From positions 43,443,348-43,507,347 of the forward strand of contig OX344764.1 in assembly GCA_947034895.1 (NCBI GenBank): DNA of 64,000 bases, in the 5' to 3' direction. The stretch is from Rhytidiadelphus loreus (lineage: Eukaryota > Streptophyta > Bryopsida > Hypnales > Hylocomiaceae). The notes below the pieces were generated by a model. The model saw only the letters and a program-made list of their open reading frames with translations. It had not been told where the DNA came from and ran no database searches. Below are positions 1 through 11,515 of the stretch, in pieces (within the stretch, counting starts at the first letter, position 1; each line of letters starts with the position of its first letter). Both the position numbers and the translations under genes were made by a program.

Positions 1-1019
1 ATTGACCCTTGTTTCGCTCCATTCGAACACTATTAGCTCATGGTACGCTCGTCAACCCGTCGCCAAGTTGTAAATTCTTGTAAAATTCAATATTGGGCTT
101 AATTCTAGTACTTGGTGATGTCGGATTGTCTTCAAACTTGATAGGGCTCTTTATTGGCACACAAAACACTATTCTAATTTTTAGTGAGATTTTACTACAA
201 TATTTGTAATTTCTAGGAATTTGACCTCCTGACATGCTTTGACCTAGAAAAGCACCTCTTTGTATGCTCCAATTACCTTTTCCTCCATCTTGGTCTGTAA
301 ATGACTTGTATTCTCAAAATTACTTGCAAATAACGAACTCAATTCTTTCGAATTGGATTTTGATTGACTCTGACTAGACTCTATTATTTAGCCAGTTTGT
401 TACATGCGTACTTATAGATGTTGTACCACATGAACATGACACTAGGACTGGCTAACTCTCATATCTTTTCTTCTCTCGGAATTACTAACTAACCACCTAA
501 ACTTACTAATAAGACCTACATTAGTGAAAACATAAAGTTTTACGTGTTTCACGCATCTAAAGCCATTCCTCACTACTTTGGTAGAGACTTCTATCAAAAC
601 TCTCAATAACTCTCTTTTTGTGTTCTTTTTTCATAAAACTAACGTTAGAAGCTAACTAAAAATCACAAAAAATAAGTTCAGAGATCCAAGTGCTAACTTG
701 AGGGTTCTCATACAACTCCAACTAGAGTTCTAGAGAGTTGCAGAGGCAATACTTAAATAGATGATGAAGGTAGGTTTTTATATTAATTTGTTCTAGTTTT
801 TTACATGTGTTAATTTGGATTCTTTCCATTGTTTGAATTCTATAATGGGTGAACAATATCTTTTTGCAACTCACTATTGTATTGTTGATTCATGAATAAG
901 CTAATGGAATTTCTAAAGGCTATGTTGAGCATGAAAAGTCGGAGGCAACATACATTATCTTGAAAGAAAGTTGGATGGTTGTCAATGAGTACTAACGTCC
1001 AATTGAGAGAGGGCAATCA
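1..1019. other. AT-rich sequence without a recognised gene
   Basis: Only short ORFs without recognisable motifs are present and no repeat structure stands out. Homology to the inverted copy further right stops near 1,020, inside what would be gene G. Something may therefore have inserted into or replaced the outer hAT copy here, but I see no clear terminal repeat. Confidence 0.5.
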
Positions 1020-1147
1020 AAGGTGAAGACTTATACCAAGGAAATTATGGAGACGACTACTATGGCGGAGGACCATTTCTCAATGTTTATAGGTCTACTG
1101 GTACAGGCCCAAGCCAAAAAGATGACACCGAATCAGAATCTAAGTGA
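1020..1147 (+). pseudogene. 3' remnant of gene G
   Basis: Reading the frame of TAT GGA GAC gives YGDDYYGGGPFLNVYRS and then GTGPSQKDDTESES before a stop. This matches the C-terminus of the G copy encoded at 40,065-41,165 on the other strand. The upstream 300 or so codons, including the Cys/His N-terminal domain, are absent, so this cannot be a functional gene. It marks the left limit of homology with the inverted copy. Confidence 0.75.
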
Positions 1148-2192
1148 AGTAGATTGGACTATTGGACTATTGGACATTTGTAAGATTGTAGTTGTTGTCT
1201 CACAATACAATCAAGTGATTGTAAATTTGTAATCTCTTGCCACATAATATAGAAAGTGACAAGCACGATACAAAGATGTTGGCTCTTAACAAATAGTATT
1301 TTCCTATTTGTAAATTATGAATAAAATATATTGTAATTAAGCCCTAAAGCCCTATGGATGTTTTTAGAAAAATGGATTTGTTCGGACCACTTCTACTTTA
1401 TATACCGTAGAAAAACATAAACATCAATTTCTGGGGGGAATTTAAATAAAGTATGTTGTACATAACTTATTTGAGAGCATGGCGCCAAAATTTCAAAAAT
1501 TTTGACTGCATGGATTGAAAGATATGGCATTCTAAGCACTGCATTTGAAATTGAGAACGCCTTTAATCTCAGACAAAATTTGAGTAAAGAATTTTTTACA
1601 AATTAAAATCTGCAATTTTGGTTTAATTTACAAGACCACAACCCAATTATGCTTTGGAATTTTAATTTCATTTAGGGTTCTAGAATAATGAACGGAAAAT
1701 TGATTCAAGGAGTTTGGCACTTAAGCTTCTCCTGAACAAAATCAACTTCGCAAAACAACATATTGTATAATTGTATTATTTCAATACAAATGGTGTTGTT
1801 ACTTTGTTGCCCCCAATGAAAATTTGGGGGATTCTCTTGCATGTGCCATGTACATTTACATGATAGATCATACAATTTAGCACACCACCTTGCCAACCTA
1901 GGTGGCTAGGTACCCAACAATCCAACATCAATGATACATCAAGAAGAAGAACTCTAAGTCTACATTTCTCATCCACCCAAAAAAGATGTTTTGTATTTAA
2001 ATAGTTTGTGTTCCGAAAAATACAAAATGTTCAAAACGGAAAGCCAATTTCACATATATTGGCATCCATTGATGGTGCATATATAGTCTATAGTTAGCAA
2101 TGTAGTCAATAGTCTATAGTTAACGTACATCCTCACTGATACATTTATCGATTACTTCTATAATCTATAGTACTATGTAGCACACTCATATA

Positions 2193-3677
2193 CTAATATG
2201 AGTGACGGAAGTGGTCATCTGGAATAGGCCAATTGTAAGAATTAGTAAATCGTTGGATGATTTCGGAAAAACTTCCGCGCTCCGCAATCACTGAATTGCA
2301 AAGGCGATCCAAGTAGAGGTGAAATACCCTTGCCAAATCGTGGTGGCTAAACCTCGTATGTCCTTCATTTTCACGATGAAGCGATGTGTAGGCCTCTGAC
2401 ATGCATAGTTTGTTGATCCGTTGAGCTATTCGACCAACGGCATATTCCTCCGATTTACGTGACAAAGTTGGAATCATTTCCACATCCGCATCTTTGCGGT
2501 GCACGTATGCAATTGAAGGGTCCACCCACCACCTTCGGTTCAAAGCTGCATCCCGATCTGCCGCGGATGTGAACGTATACAATGACTTCATTGGTTCAGT
2601 ACGAACCGTAGACATGCCCCAATCGCAAACTCCAATGTAAACACGTGATTCATCCTCAGGAAAGTGAAACATGATATTGTCGGGAGAAATATCATTGTGT
2701 AGATGATCCGCATTGTGGACCGCATTCATGATATGCACCAATGCCCATGCCAACTCGGTGCGCTTCTTTCTCCATTGACCAAGACGAAAAGCTTCAATCA
2801 CCTCTTCGGGCGTTGGTCGTGAATAAGACAATCGAATGGCAATGTTATCTGGATAATCATTATCGAGAATCAACATTTGCCGCAATGTACCACCATTCCA
2901 CCAATATGCATACCCTTCATTGTTTGTTGCATGGACAGCGGCAAACCGAATAACTCCGTCATGTGGAATCCTCACTGCCATTGATTCGTTTTGGTGCTCC
3001 AACTTCGCAAGTTGAGGACGAATCCGTTGTTGATGAGATATCTTTGCAGCAAATTCCCAAAATGACGGAATCTCATGACATCCTTCAATTCGAACCCTGC
3101 GAATTGTTGCGTATTCGCCCTTCAAGATTTTGTCATCTTGTAGAATCGCCCTTGCTGTGTCTGGTAGTGCTATGAGATGCCGTCGTCCACGGTGCAATTC
3201 TACATCTCCTTCATCCAAAGTCCACCAACCCAATGATCCTCGCCGATTGCGTCTCTTTGCAAACGGAGCGCAACGGCGAACAAACAAGTCAGCTTTGAGA
3301 ATGACTTGTTCAAAGCTTTCATCACTTGCACGGTATTCCCTCCCGTATTTTTCTAGGATCACCTTCGCATTCCACAATGCGTCTTGCATCCTGTTCTTTA
3401 GAAATTGTTGGAAGCCCTTCTTCTCCATTTCATGAATCCATTCTGGAACGTTTAGAGCATCCTTGAACTTCTGTGTCATATCCATCTTGAATTTGTCTAC
3501 ACATTCCTCTTGGTATCTCACATATTTAGTGTCAAGAGACACAGTAGTTTCCGCCTCATAAAACTTCACAATGTATTCAATCAAGAATGCTTTGCAAGCA
3601 TTGGAAGGAAGTTCACGTGCTGAGTCAATATCGGGCACCACATTCTTCCCCTTCGCCGCTCTCTTCGATCTTGGCAT
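2193..3677 (-). CDS. K1: protein-kinase-like protein of the hAT element
   Basis: Intact 494-codon ORF starting MPRSKRAAKGKN, a basic start that could act as a nuclear signal. A segment resembling a glycine-rich loop (LKGEYATIRRV) lies near residues 185-195; the other full copy has GG instead of GE. Near residues 327-334 HNDISPDN fits the catalytic loop H-x-D-x4-N. CDWG near 351-354 fits the DFG metal-binding position, with W for F. I saw no clear VAIK lysine, so activity is uncertain. There are about 15 amino-acid differences from the copy at 37,155-38,639. The start is supported by the conserved leader and promoter array upstream (3,850-4,190). A role in phosphorylating transposase or host proteins is inference. 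No intron is evident. Confidence 0.8.
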   Translation of the reverse strand: MPRSKRAAKGKNVVPDIDSARELPSNACKAFLIEYIVKFYEAETTVSLDTKYVRYQEECVDKFKMDMTQKFKDALNVPEWIHEMEKKGFQQFLKNRMQDALWNAKVILEKYGREYRASDESFEQVILKADLFVRRCAPFAKRRNRRGSLGWWTLDEGDVELHRGRRHLIALPDTARAILQDDKILKGEYATIRRVRIEGCHEIPSFWEFAAKISHQQRIRPQLAKLEHQNESMAVRIPHDGVIRFAAVHATNNEGYAYWWNGGTLRQMLILDNDYPDNIAIRLSYSRPTPEEVIEAFRLGQWRKKRTELAWALVHIMNAVHNADHLHNDISPDNIMFHFPEDESRVYIGVCDWGMSTVRTEPMKSLYTFTSAADRDAALNRRWWVDPSIAYVHRKDADVEMIPTLSRKSEEYAVGRIAQRINKLCMSEAYTSLHRENEGHTRFSHHDLARVFHLYLDRLCNSVIAERGSFSEIIQRFTNSYNWPIPDDHFRHSY

Positions 3678-3849
3678 CGTAGAAAGTATGAATTTTTAGT
3701 CCCAATTTAATTCATAAAAAATTACAGTGCACCAAGTACACATAAACTGGAAAAAACGGGCAAAATATAGGCCCCAAAACCCAACTCCTACCTTCCCTAC
3801 GAAAGGAGCCAATGGAGGATAAACCACCAAGCTCTCCGCTCTCTCTTGC

Positions 3850-4190
3850 AAAGCACAAGGGGGAAGGCAAAAGTGAGAGCGGACGGGCCGTCCGCACCGC
3901 CTTATATGAGGCGGACGGCCTCGAGGTCCGCACGAGCGGACAGACCCCAAAGCGGACGGCCAACGGTCCGCCTCACTTCGGCCGTCCGATCAAACGGACG
4001 GATCGGCAGTCCGCTTCATCGGACGGCCAGAACAGACCGCCCAGTCTGATGCCGACTCCGCGACGCGGATGGCAGCGCCGAAATCGTGGACGACGATCAG
4101 CAGGCGGACGGCGGCTCCGACGAGCAGACGGGGGCTACAGCAGGCGGATGGCAGTGTGGGAACGGAGGACGGCGGGGTCCGCCTAAGCGG
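3850..4190 (-). promoter_or_regulatory. CGGACGG-type array upstream of K1
   Basis: A GC-rich block of CGGACGG/CCGTCCG repeats sits just upstream of K1. Read on the minus strand it contains a TATA-like CATATAAGG near 3,900. Next come a leader rich in CTTTTGCCTTCCC and an AGAGCGGAGAGCTTGGTG stretch, both shared with the other K copies, and then the K1 ATG. Promoter function is inferred from position, the TATA-like box and recurrence before every gene of this family. Confidence 0.6.
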
Positions 4191-4199
4191 ATGGGGGTG

Positions 4200-5409
4200 G
4201 GATTTTGAAGTGCATCCCGCCCAAATTGGTCATTACGGCCTTAGGGGTCTTTGAATCCTTGATGTCACCAGCTGGCTGGCCCTCCGGTTCAATTTCATTT
4301 TTAATGTGGTTCCTTTGTGCCAATGGCGTTGGGATTTCATTTGATCTAGAAATTAAAAAATAAATAGAAAAATGGATGTGTGAATTTAGGAATTATCTAA
4401 AAGATTCACATATTTTTGTATGTTGTTTTTACGTGCATGCATTGAGTTTATAATTTTCTCTTATTTTCTAGGGATGGAATTGAGTTTCCTATGATATAAA
4501 TTTTTAAATGAAATGAAGAATTGAACACATGGTAATTTAATTCTACTTATTTGAACTTCGAGAAAAAACTTAAAGCTTCTCATTGTCCAAATGAAGCTAC
4601 GAGGTTTGTTTCTTGTATGTCAACACCTCATAAAATGGTCATTTCAAAACCAAAGACAAAAATTCTTTTAAATGGTATTTTGGGTTTAGGGGATATTAGG
4701 GGCTTGCAAAGGTTTTGATACTCTAGCATGAAAACGTGTGGAAGTAGATTTCTAGAAGTCTCCCCCCCCCCTCCCTTTGAGTTGAATGAATTTATTGATT
4801 TCCAATGTATTGATTTCCATTCTTTAAAGAATCATAAGGTGCCAAAATATTAGCGCCAAAAATATCAAGTTAAATTAATTCTAGTATGAAATTATAACTT
4901 GCTCAATCACTAGGGTGGGACAATGTGCTATGAAAATAGTGCATACACTTGTCTTCTTATAACCTCACAAGTCCATGGTCATTTCACTCTCCAAGTTTAT
5001 GTGCACACTACTAGGCATTCAAGCAAATTTTTTTAAGTCTAAACATCTACATGGTTAGGGAATGCAAGGACAAATGTTTCTTTCATTGTGGATACTAAAA
5101 GGCCATGTTTTTTTTTCATACGTACAACACACTTTGAATGGCTTGGGCACTCAAACCCCTAAAAGATTTGATCCATTGGAAAATGAATCAACTTTGAATA
5201 TTACATGAATTGAACCTTCGGAATTGTTTGCAATTCAATAACTCCTTTCCATTTTGTTATTAGTTCTATTTGGAATTTTGGAGGGCATATTTGTTTATCC
5301 AAAATCAAAGACAAAGGATTGTGATTGTCACCCCCATTTTGACAACGAAAGGCCTAAACCCTATACCATAAACCCTAACAAGGGTTTGGAGGCATTGAAT
5401 TAGTCAAAA
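4200..5409. other. Non-coding AT-rich part of element 0
   Basis: No gene is seen. The sequence is repeated in inverted orientation at about 35,406-36,590. It includes a homopolymer C run near 4,764 and a CCCTAAACCC-like run near 5,350-5,390. It ends with the AAAA that was duplicated when element P inserted. Confidence 0.7.
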
Positions 5410-5434
5410 AACATCATATTCATTAAAATGGGAG
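5410..5434 (+). repeat. Left TIR of element P
   Basis: A 25-bp repeat starting AACATCATATTC and ending AAATGGGAG. It is the perfect reverse complement of 44,856-44,880. A partial echo of the inner part (AATGAAATGGGAGTT) follows at about 5,441-5,455. Confidence 0.9.
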
Positions 5435-6228
5435 TTTTCCAATGAAATGGGAGTTCTACAATCTTCATTAACTAAGAATGCAATAAGAATTTCAAGCCAC
5501 CACCAGAAGAACAAAATACATTAATAGACAAACATAGACAATATGTGCAGAAGTAAAATTATAATAGCAATGTATTTAGTATTATGGAGGCCTGAACATG
5601 ATGCTATCTATATATACTATGAATGCGATACGATGATGCTAACTCCACACGCTATGACTGTGACCTACTCCTCAATATTTGCATTGCCTTCAATATTTCT
5701 GGCCCTCGACTATATCTTGTACTCCTAGCAGATAATTGTTGCGCAATCTCTCGCCGTTGTTTCTTTAAGGACCTCAGCTCCCAAGCATCCCACGTAGGAG
5801 TTCTAAAATGAAGAGGAGGCAATCAATCATTTCTTTTGCATTGCCGTTTTACGATATCCAAAGATGACAGACGAGGCAGTGCATCTTCAGCTCTTGCATT
5901 CCGCTTCTCCAACTCTATACTCTTTATGCCTTTAAAAGTGTTACCCGTGATGGCAATAGATTTAGGCATTGAATTCTCCACTTCAGCTATTGCATACCGC
6001 TTCTCCAATGGTATACTCTTGACCAGGGTTGTCTTGTTTGACATATTTTTGGGTTTAGGCGTCGTGTATGACGTCTGACGTCACGTGTCGCGTATCACCA
6101 AGTGTCGAGTTTACTTGGCATCGCGTCGCGGAGGGGTAAAAAAATTTACCCCACGGTAAATAGATTTTGCCTACGTGGCAAGGTTTACAAAATGATGTGG
6201 AAAGCCAACTTGGGCGACTGCGGGTAGG

Positions 6229-6400
6229 GGCGCATGTACTTCAGCCTTGGGCGACCGCAGATGGGGGCGCGTGCAAGTACAAATGGGGCGAGTACGGGTT
6301 CTAAAATTAAGGCGACCTCTGGTCCAAGGGGGCGACTGCTGGTCCAAGGGGCGACTTCTGGTCCAGGGGGGCGACTGCTGGTCCAGGGGGCGACCTCCTT
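6229..6400 (+). repeat. GGGCGACT-type short repeats, left subterminal hAT-a
   Basis: Five or more copies of a phrase like GGGCGACTGCTGGTCCAAG lie about 200 bp inside the left end. A related phrase occurs in the opposite sense near the right end, so these may be subterminal binding repeats. Confidence 0.7.
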
Positions 6401-7319
6401 GTTGCAATTGTCAAAAAACACTCAAAACTGCCATTTTTGTGCAAATTGCAAAGAGAAAAAAAATTTAGAATGGTATTTTTTTTCCATATGTTACCATAGG
6501 ATCTTGCAATAGAATAGTCTGAGAATGCATGGAAAAAATTTCAGACATTTTGACCACATAGATTGCAAGATAAATGCATTCAAAGTGAAGAAATTGTGTT
6601 TTTTTGGCACAATGGCAAACCTGTTTAAGACTTCAAATCTTCTTATCTTAAATAGTTTGAATTGTAGATCTTGAATTTAGTTTTTTTTCATCATTCAAAA
6701 TTGAGTTGAAAATATAAAAAAAATAAAACTTTAAAATATAATGTAATTTTCATTACTTAAAAATTTATTTAGTAGAAGAAGGTATCATAGAGGGAAAAAC
6801 TAAATCATTAATAGTTCTAAGATGGAATTAAAACTCACGAATTCCAATAGTGAGATTGTTCTAACAATCAATGTTGATTTGATGGACCTATTTATTTTGA
6901 ATTTTTCTGAAAATTGAACTCAAAAACAAATCCTATACCTATATTTTACAAATCAATATTATAATTGCTTGCAAAACAAGATGCTCTACAACTTCTTGGC
7001 AACCTCTTCATATCATAAATCCAAATGAAATGAATAAAAGCTTTCCATATGAAAATAAAATAAAATATATGAGAAAAAAAATTAATTTTTAATTCAAATT
7101 TTTCAAGATTTGTTTTTGCTCATCCAAATGATTTAATTTAGATCAAAGCTAATTGTTGTATAACTCTTGCTCCTAGGCACCAATTAAAATTAAAATTACA
7201 TTCCTAGAAAGCTAATTTTTTTTTCCTATCTTTTCATAAAAATTTGACCATATAGGAACTTGGCCAAAATCCATTTGCCCCTTGTGAAGACAATGAGAAT
7301 TTAGAGATTAACATCCTAT

Positions 7320-8470
7320 CAGTGTATTATTTAACAAGTGGATTTTAAATTTGAACACCCTCTGAGATTTGTATAAAAACATTCCTATTTGATTTTCTCT
7401 ATTCTCTATGCATCATCATACTTATGTATAATTTACCACCTTCATCTAAAATTTAAAAATAGAGGAAAGAGATTTAAATTAGAGCTTCTCCTCTTGAATT
7501 ACGCAAATCTCTAAAAGTCATCCTACCAGGGTATTATTTATGAAGTAGATTTTAAAATACAAAATAATAAAATGTAGATTTTAGAAAGAGCTTTCCATTT
7601 TGAATTTCACTATCTTCCAAGTATCATCAATTCATCATACTCATGTATTATTTACCACTTTAATTTCAAGCTTAAAAATTAGAAGAAAGAGATTTAAATA
7701 AGAATTATTCCATTTGATTTAATATATGCAATTTCAAATAATCATCCTATGGGAGTATTATTTATCAAATGTATTTCAAAATACAAAATAATGAATGGAG
7801 ATATTTGCAATACCTTCCCCATTTAATTTTCTCGATTCTCCAAGCATCCTTGTACTCAACTACTTATGAATTATTTACCACATTTATCTCTAACTTAAAA
7901 ATTAGAAGGAAGAGATTTGAATTAAAACTTCCCCTTTTGATTAATGCAAATCTCAAAGACTTATCCTATGGGTGTATTATTTATAAATTGTTTTTCAAGA
8001 TACAAAATAATGCATGAAGATATTTGCAATACCTTCCGCATTTAATTTTCTTGATTCTCCAAGCTTCTTTGTACTCATGAATTATTTACCACCTTCATCT
8101 TTAATTTAAAAAATTAGTGGGGAAGGAATTTAAATGAAAACTTCCCCTTTTGATTTAATTTATGCAAATTTCAACAAATTATCCTACTAAAGGGGTCTAT
8201 AATTTATAAAGTGTATTTCAAAATACAAAATAATGCATGAAAATATTTGCAATACCTTCTCCATTTAATTTTCTTGATTCTCCAAACATCTTTGTACTTA
8301 TGAATTATTTACCATATTCACTTCTAAATTAATGGGGAAGAGATTTAAATGAAAATTTCCCCTACGGATTTAAACAAATCTCAAATAGTCATTCTATAAG
8401 TATATAATTTATCAAATGATTTCTAAAATACCAAAAAATAGATGGAGAGATATGTATGATCTTTCTTATT
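7320..8470. repeat. Diverged AT-rich tandem repeat, about 220 bp unit
   Basis: Six diverged units can be phased on GTATTATTTAT followed by a phrase ending AAATACAAAATAAT. These lie near 7,323, 7,531, 7,756, 7,973, 8,200 and 8,402. Each also carries a TTTAATTTTCTTGATTCTCCAAG-like segment in the middle. No coding potential is seen. Confidence 0.75.
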
Positions 8471-8894
8471 TGATTTATTTCATATCATATAATCCCAACC
8501 GAATAAATGAAAATGAACCATTGATATATATTTAACAAAATTGCATATTTGCAAAACTTGAGTGTTCAATAGAAGATGACATCTTGCAATAAAATTTATA
8601 TACTAGAGCTAATTAATAGATCAAATAAGATATTATCAAATACAAGTAGTACTATAGAGAATCCAAAGCAACTAGATTTTTAGAAGAGCTTTCATTTCTA
8701 ATAAATGAGATTAGGTGTCAAAGCTATGAAATCTGATCTCATCAAGGTCCAATTACTTAGCTCACCTAACAAGGTACGTCCACTAATGTACCTAGCAAAC
8801 TAAAACAAAAGTAATTGACTATAATGAAGTTGTCAATTTCTACTTTCATCACCCAAAAATTGCAATCCAACGAGTTTTTCAAGTAACTTTGAGT

Positions 8895-9860
8895 CTTGGG
8901 CGACCTCTCATGGAGGAGAACGCGGGTCAGGGCGAGTGCTTAAGGGCGACCTTGGGTAAGGGGCGACCGCGGGTGGAGGTGGAAAGAATGGCCCTCCTTT
9001 TGTCCAAAAATTAACAAATTTGGGCCATTTGGGGGTTTTAGGGGCGACTTCAGGTCTTGGGCGACCTCTCGTGGAGGAGAACGCGGGTCAGGGCGAGTGC
9101 TTAAGGGCGACCTCGGGTAAGGGGTGAGTGCGGGTGGAGGTGGAAAGAATGGCCTTCTTTTTGTCCAAAAATTGGCAAATTTGGGCCGTTTGGGGGTTTC
9201 TAGGGGTGACTTCGGGTCTTGGGCGACCTCTCATGGAGGAGAACGCGGGTCAGGGCGAGTGCTTAAGGGCGACCTCGGGTAAGGGGCGACCGCGGGTGGA
9301 GGTGGAAAGAATGGCCCTCCTTTTGTCCAAAAATTGGCAAATTTGGGCCGTTTGGGGTTTTTGTAGGGGCGACTTCGAGTCTTGGGCGACCTCTCATGGA
9401 GGAGAACGCGGGTCAGGGCGAGTGCTTAAGGGCAACCTCGGGTAAGGGGCGACCGCGGGTGGAGGTGGAAAGAATGGCCCTCCCTTTGTCCAAAAATTGG
9501 CAAATTTGGGCCGTTTGGGGGGTTTTAGGGGCAACTTCGGGTCTTGGGCGACCTCTCATGGAGGAGAACGCGGGTCAGGGCGAGTGCTTAAGGGCGACCT
9601 TGGATAAGGGGCGACCGCAAGTGGAGGTGGAAAGAATGGCCCTCCTTTTGTCCAAAAATTGGCAAATTTGGGCCGTTTGGGGGGTTTCTAGGGGCGACTT
9701 CGGGTCTTGGGCGACCTCTCATGGAGGAGAACACGGGTTAGGGCGAGTGCTTAAGGGCGACCTCGAGTAAAGGGCGACCGCGGGTGGAGGTGGAAAGAAT
9801 GGCCCTCCTTTTGTCCAAAAATTAGCAAATTTGGGCCGTTTGGGGGTTTCTAGGGGCAAC
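8895..9860. repeat. 162-bp GC-richer tandem repeat, six copies
   Basis: Unit starts marked by CTTGGGCGACCTCTC lie at 8,895, 9,056, 9,218, 9,381, 9,543 and 9,706, so the period is 161-163 bp. Each unit holds GGCGAGTGCTTAAGGGCGAC and a TTTTGTCCAAAAATT segment. ORFs across it are by-products of the repeat. The GGGCGAC phrase is also found in the subterminal repeats of hAT-a. Confidence 0.92.
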
Positions 9861-11439
9861 TAAAATTGACATCACTAAGCATATGGTGACTTAATGACAT
9901 GTGCTTCTAATTCAAAGTTGGTCACCAACAAGTGAGGACAGAGATTATACGCTTTTTAATGAGAGATCTTTAGTAGAAACAAATATTTGACGATGTGGTC
10001 ATTAATAAAAGGACTCTTTTGATTTTAGTTACCTATAGTAAGGCCGCAGGTGCTACTATAGAGACACTAATCCACGCAACTACTCAAATATGACAATGGA
10101 ATATTTGAAAACACATTAGTAATGAGGTACTTTGTGAGGAAGTTGGGTATAGTCATTGAACCTGATTCAAAGAAGCAACTAATATGTAGATAGGTGGTAA
10201 AGCTACTCATGGTTGATAAAGCCCTTGAAGTTGTTTATCGCATTGATGTTTTGTAATAGGGTATGTTGTTATTATGTTAGTACAAATAAAAATATAGGTC
10301 ACATTTCATGCTTCTAAATTTTGAAAAGGAAAGTAAATATATTAACCACTTTTTATATGATGTGCCATTTAGAAAAATATTAAATATTCAAAACGCTAGG
10401 TGCCAAGGTCTATGTATTGAATCTTGAATTTGAATTCTTTTGTGCAAATATTTTGTAATTTTTTCCAAACAATGTACTTTAATTTATTTGCTTCTAAACT
10501 AATGTGTGTAAAAGTGTACAAAAATAAAGTTGAGTTTTAACCCCTAAAGGACCAACTTGAGTCCTTTTGAAGGACTTTAAAGAGTTCAAGTAGGTGCATA
10601 TAGTCTCAATTTTCATTTTCATTTTTTGAACTTTTTTGGAGGATAGAAGAGTACATCATCTTTGTAAGAATATAAATTTTTCTTTAGTTGGTGTCCAAAA
10701 GCAAAATTTATGCCACCCTAAGCTGAAAATAGAGGTCAGCAAGTAACAAAAAAATTACAATAAGTCAATTAATATTAAATTTTTTTCCCTCAAATATTAT
10801 ATTTTTGTCTACATGTGAAGCTTTGATTCATTCCATTTGGACTAGCAATGAAAAAATTATGGACAATCTTGTCTTTTAGACAATCTAAACAATTTTTTGA
10901 AAAAACATCTTATATGATATATTTTTTAATGCAATTTATACAACTTTTTTGAAAATTGTTTAATATAGTTAAGTTTGTCTACTAGAACAATCTCACCATT
11001 GTGCTTATTGTGTTTCAATTCCAACTTAGAGCTATTAACAATTTAGTTTTTCATTCAATCATAGACCAACTTCTATTCAACAATTTCTTAAAGAATGAAA
11101 ATCAAGTGTGTTTCTATTGAAATTTTTTGCTTAAACTTTCAATTCAATTTTTCAACATAATTTTTTAAAATTTAGAGTTTATAGTGCAATTTTTTTCCAC
11201 AAATGGTGGTCAAAGTCATCTGAAATTGCAAGCCAAAGTTCAATTTTTTTTTCCAACTTTGAATGCTAATATCTTCCAATCTATATGGCCAAACTTTATG
11301 AAATTTTTACCACATGATCTTAGACAACTTAAGTACAAGATCTTACGGTTAGATTCTCCAAAAAATATTTTTTCTATTTTCTTGGATGACTGCAGCAGAA
11401 GTGACAGTTTTGAATTGCACTACAAATCACTCCTACAAG

Positions 11440-11515
11440 AGGTCGCCCCTACCTCCACTCGCCCCTACCTCCAGTCGCCCCTACCTCCAGTCGCCCCTAC
11501 ATGCAGTCGCCTAGT
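11440..11515. repeat. 18-bp tandem repeat, right subterminal hAT-a
   Basis: About four copies of GTCGCCCCTACCTCCA. It is the opposite-sense counterpart of the GGGCGAC repeats at the left end. Confidence 0.8.

Larger units (their letters stand above)
1020..5409. mobile_element. Left piece of outer multi-gene hAT copy (element 0)
   Basis: This block is a near-identical inverted copy of about 35,406-40,170. It holds the 3' scrap of gene G, gene K1, the K1 promoter array and about 1.2 kb of AT-rich non-coding sequence (4,200-5,409). It lacks the 393-bp MITE of the other copy and so shows that empty site at 1,352-1,359. It ends at 5,409, where element P begins. The same element resumes at 44,885. 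Across the two pieces the order is G, K, R, the reverse of element 1. No outer TIR is visible; homology fades near 1,020. Confidence 0.8.

Noticed and set aside
3812..4254. Plus-strand ORFs opposite the K1 promoter
   Set aside because: They lie in the repeat array, and the equivalent ORFs in the sister copy are not conserved as protein.
9128..9770. ORFs with repeated MEENAGQGECLRATSGKGRP-like text
   Set aside because: By-product of the 162-bp tandem array, whose length happens to be divisible by three in places; no start context or family.
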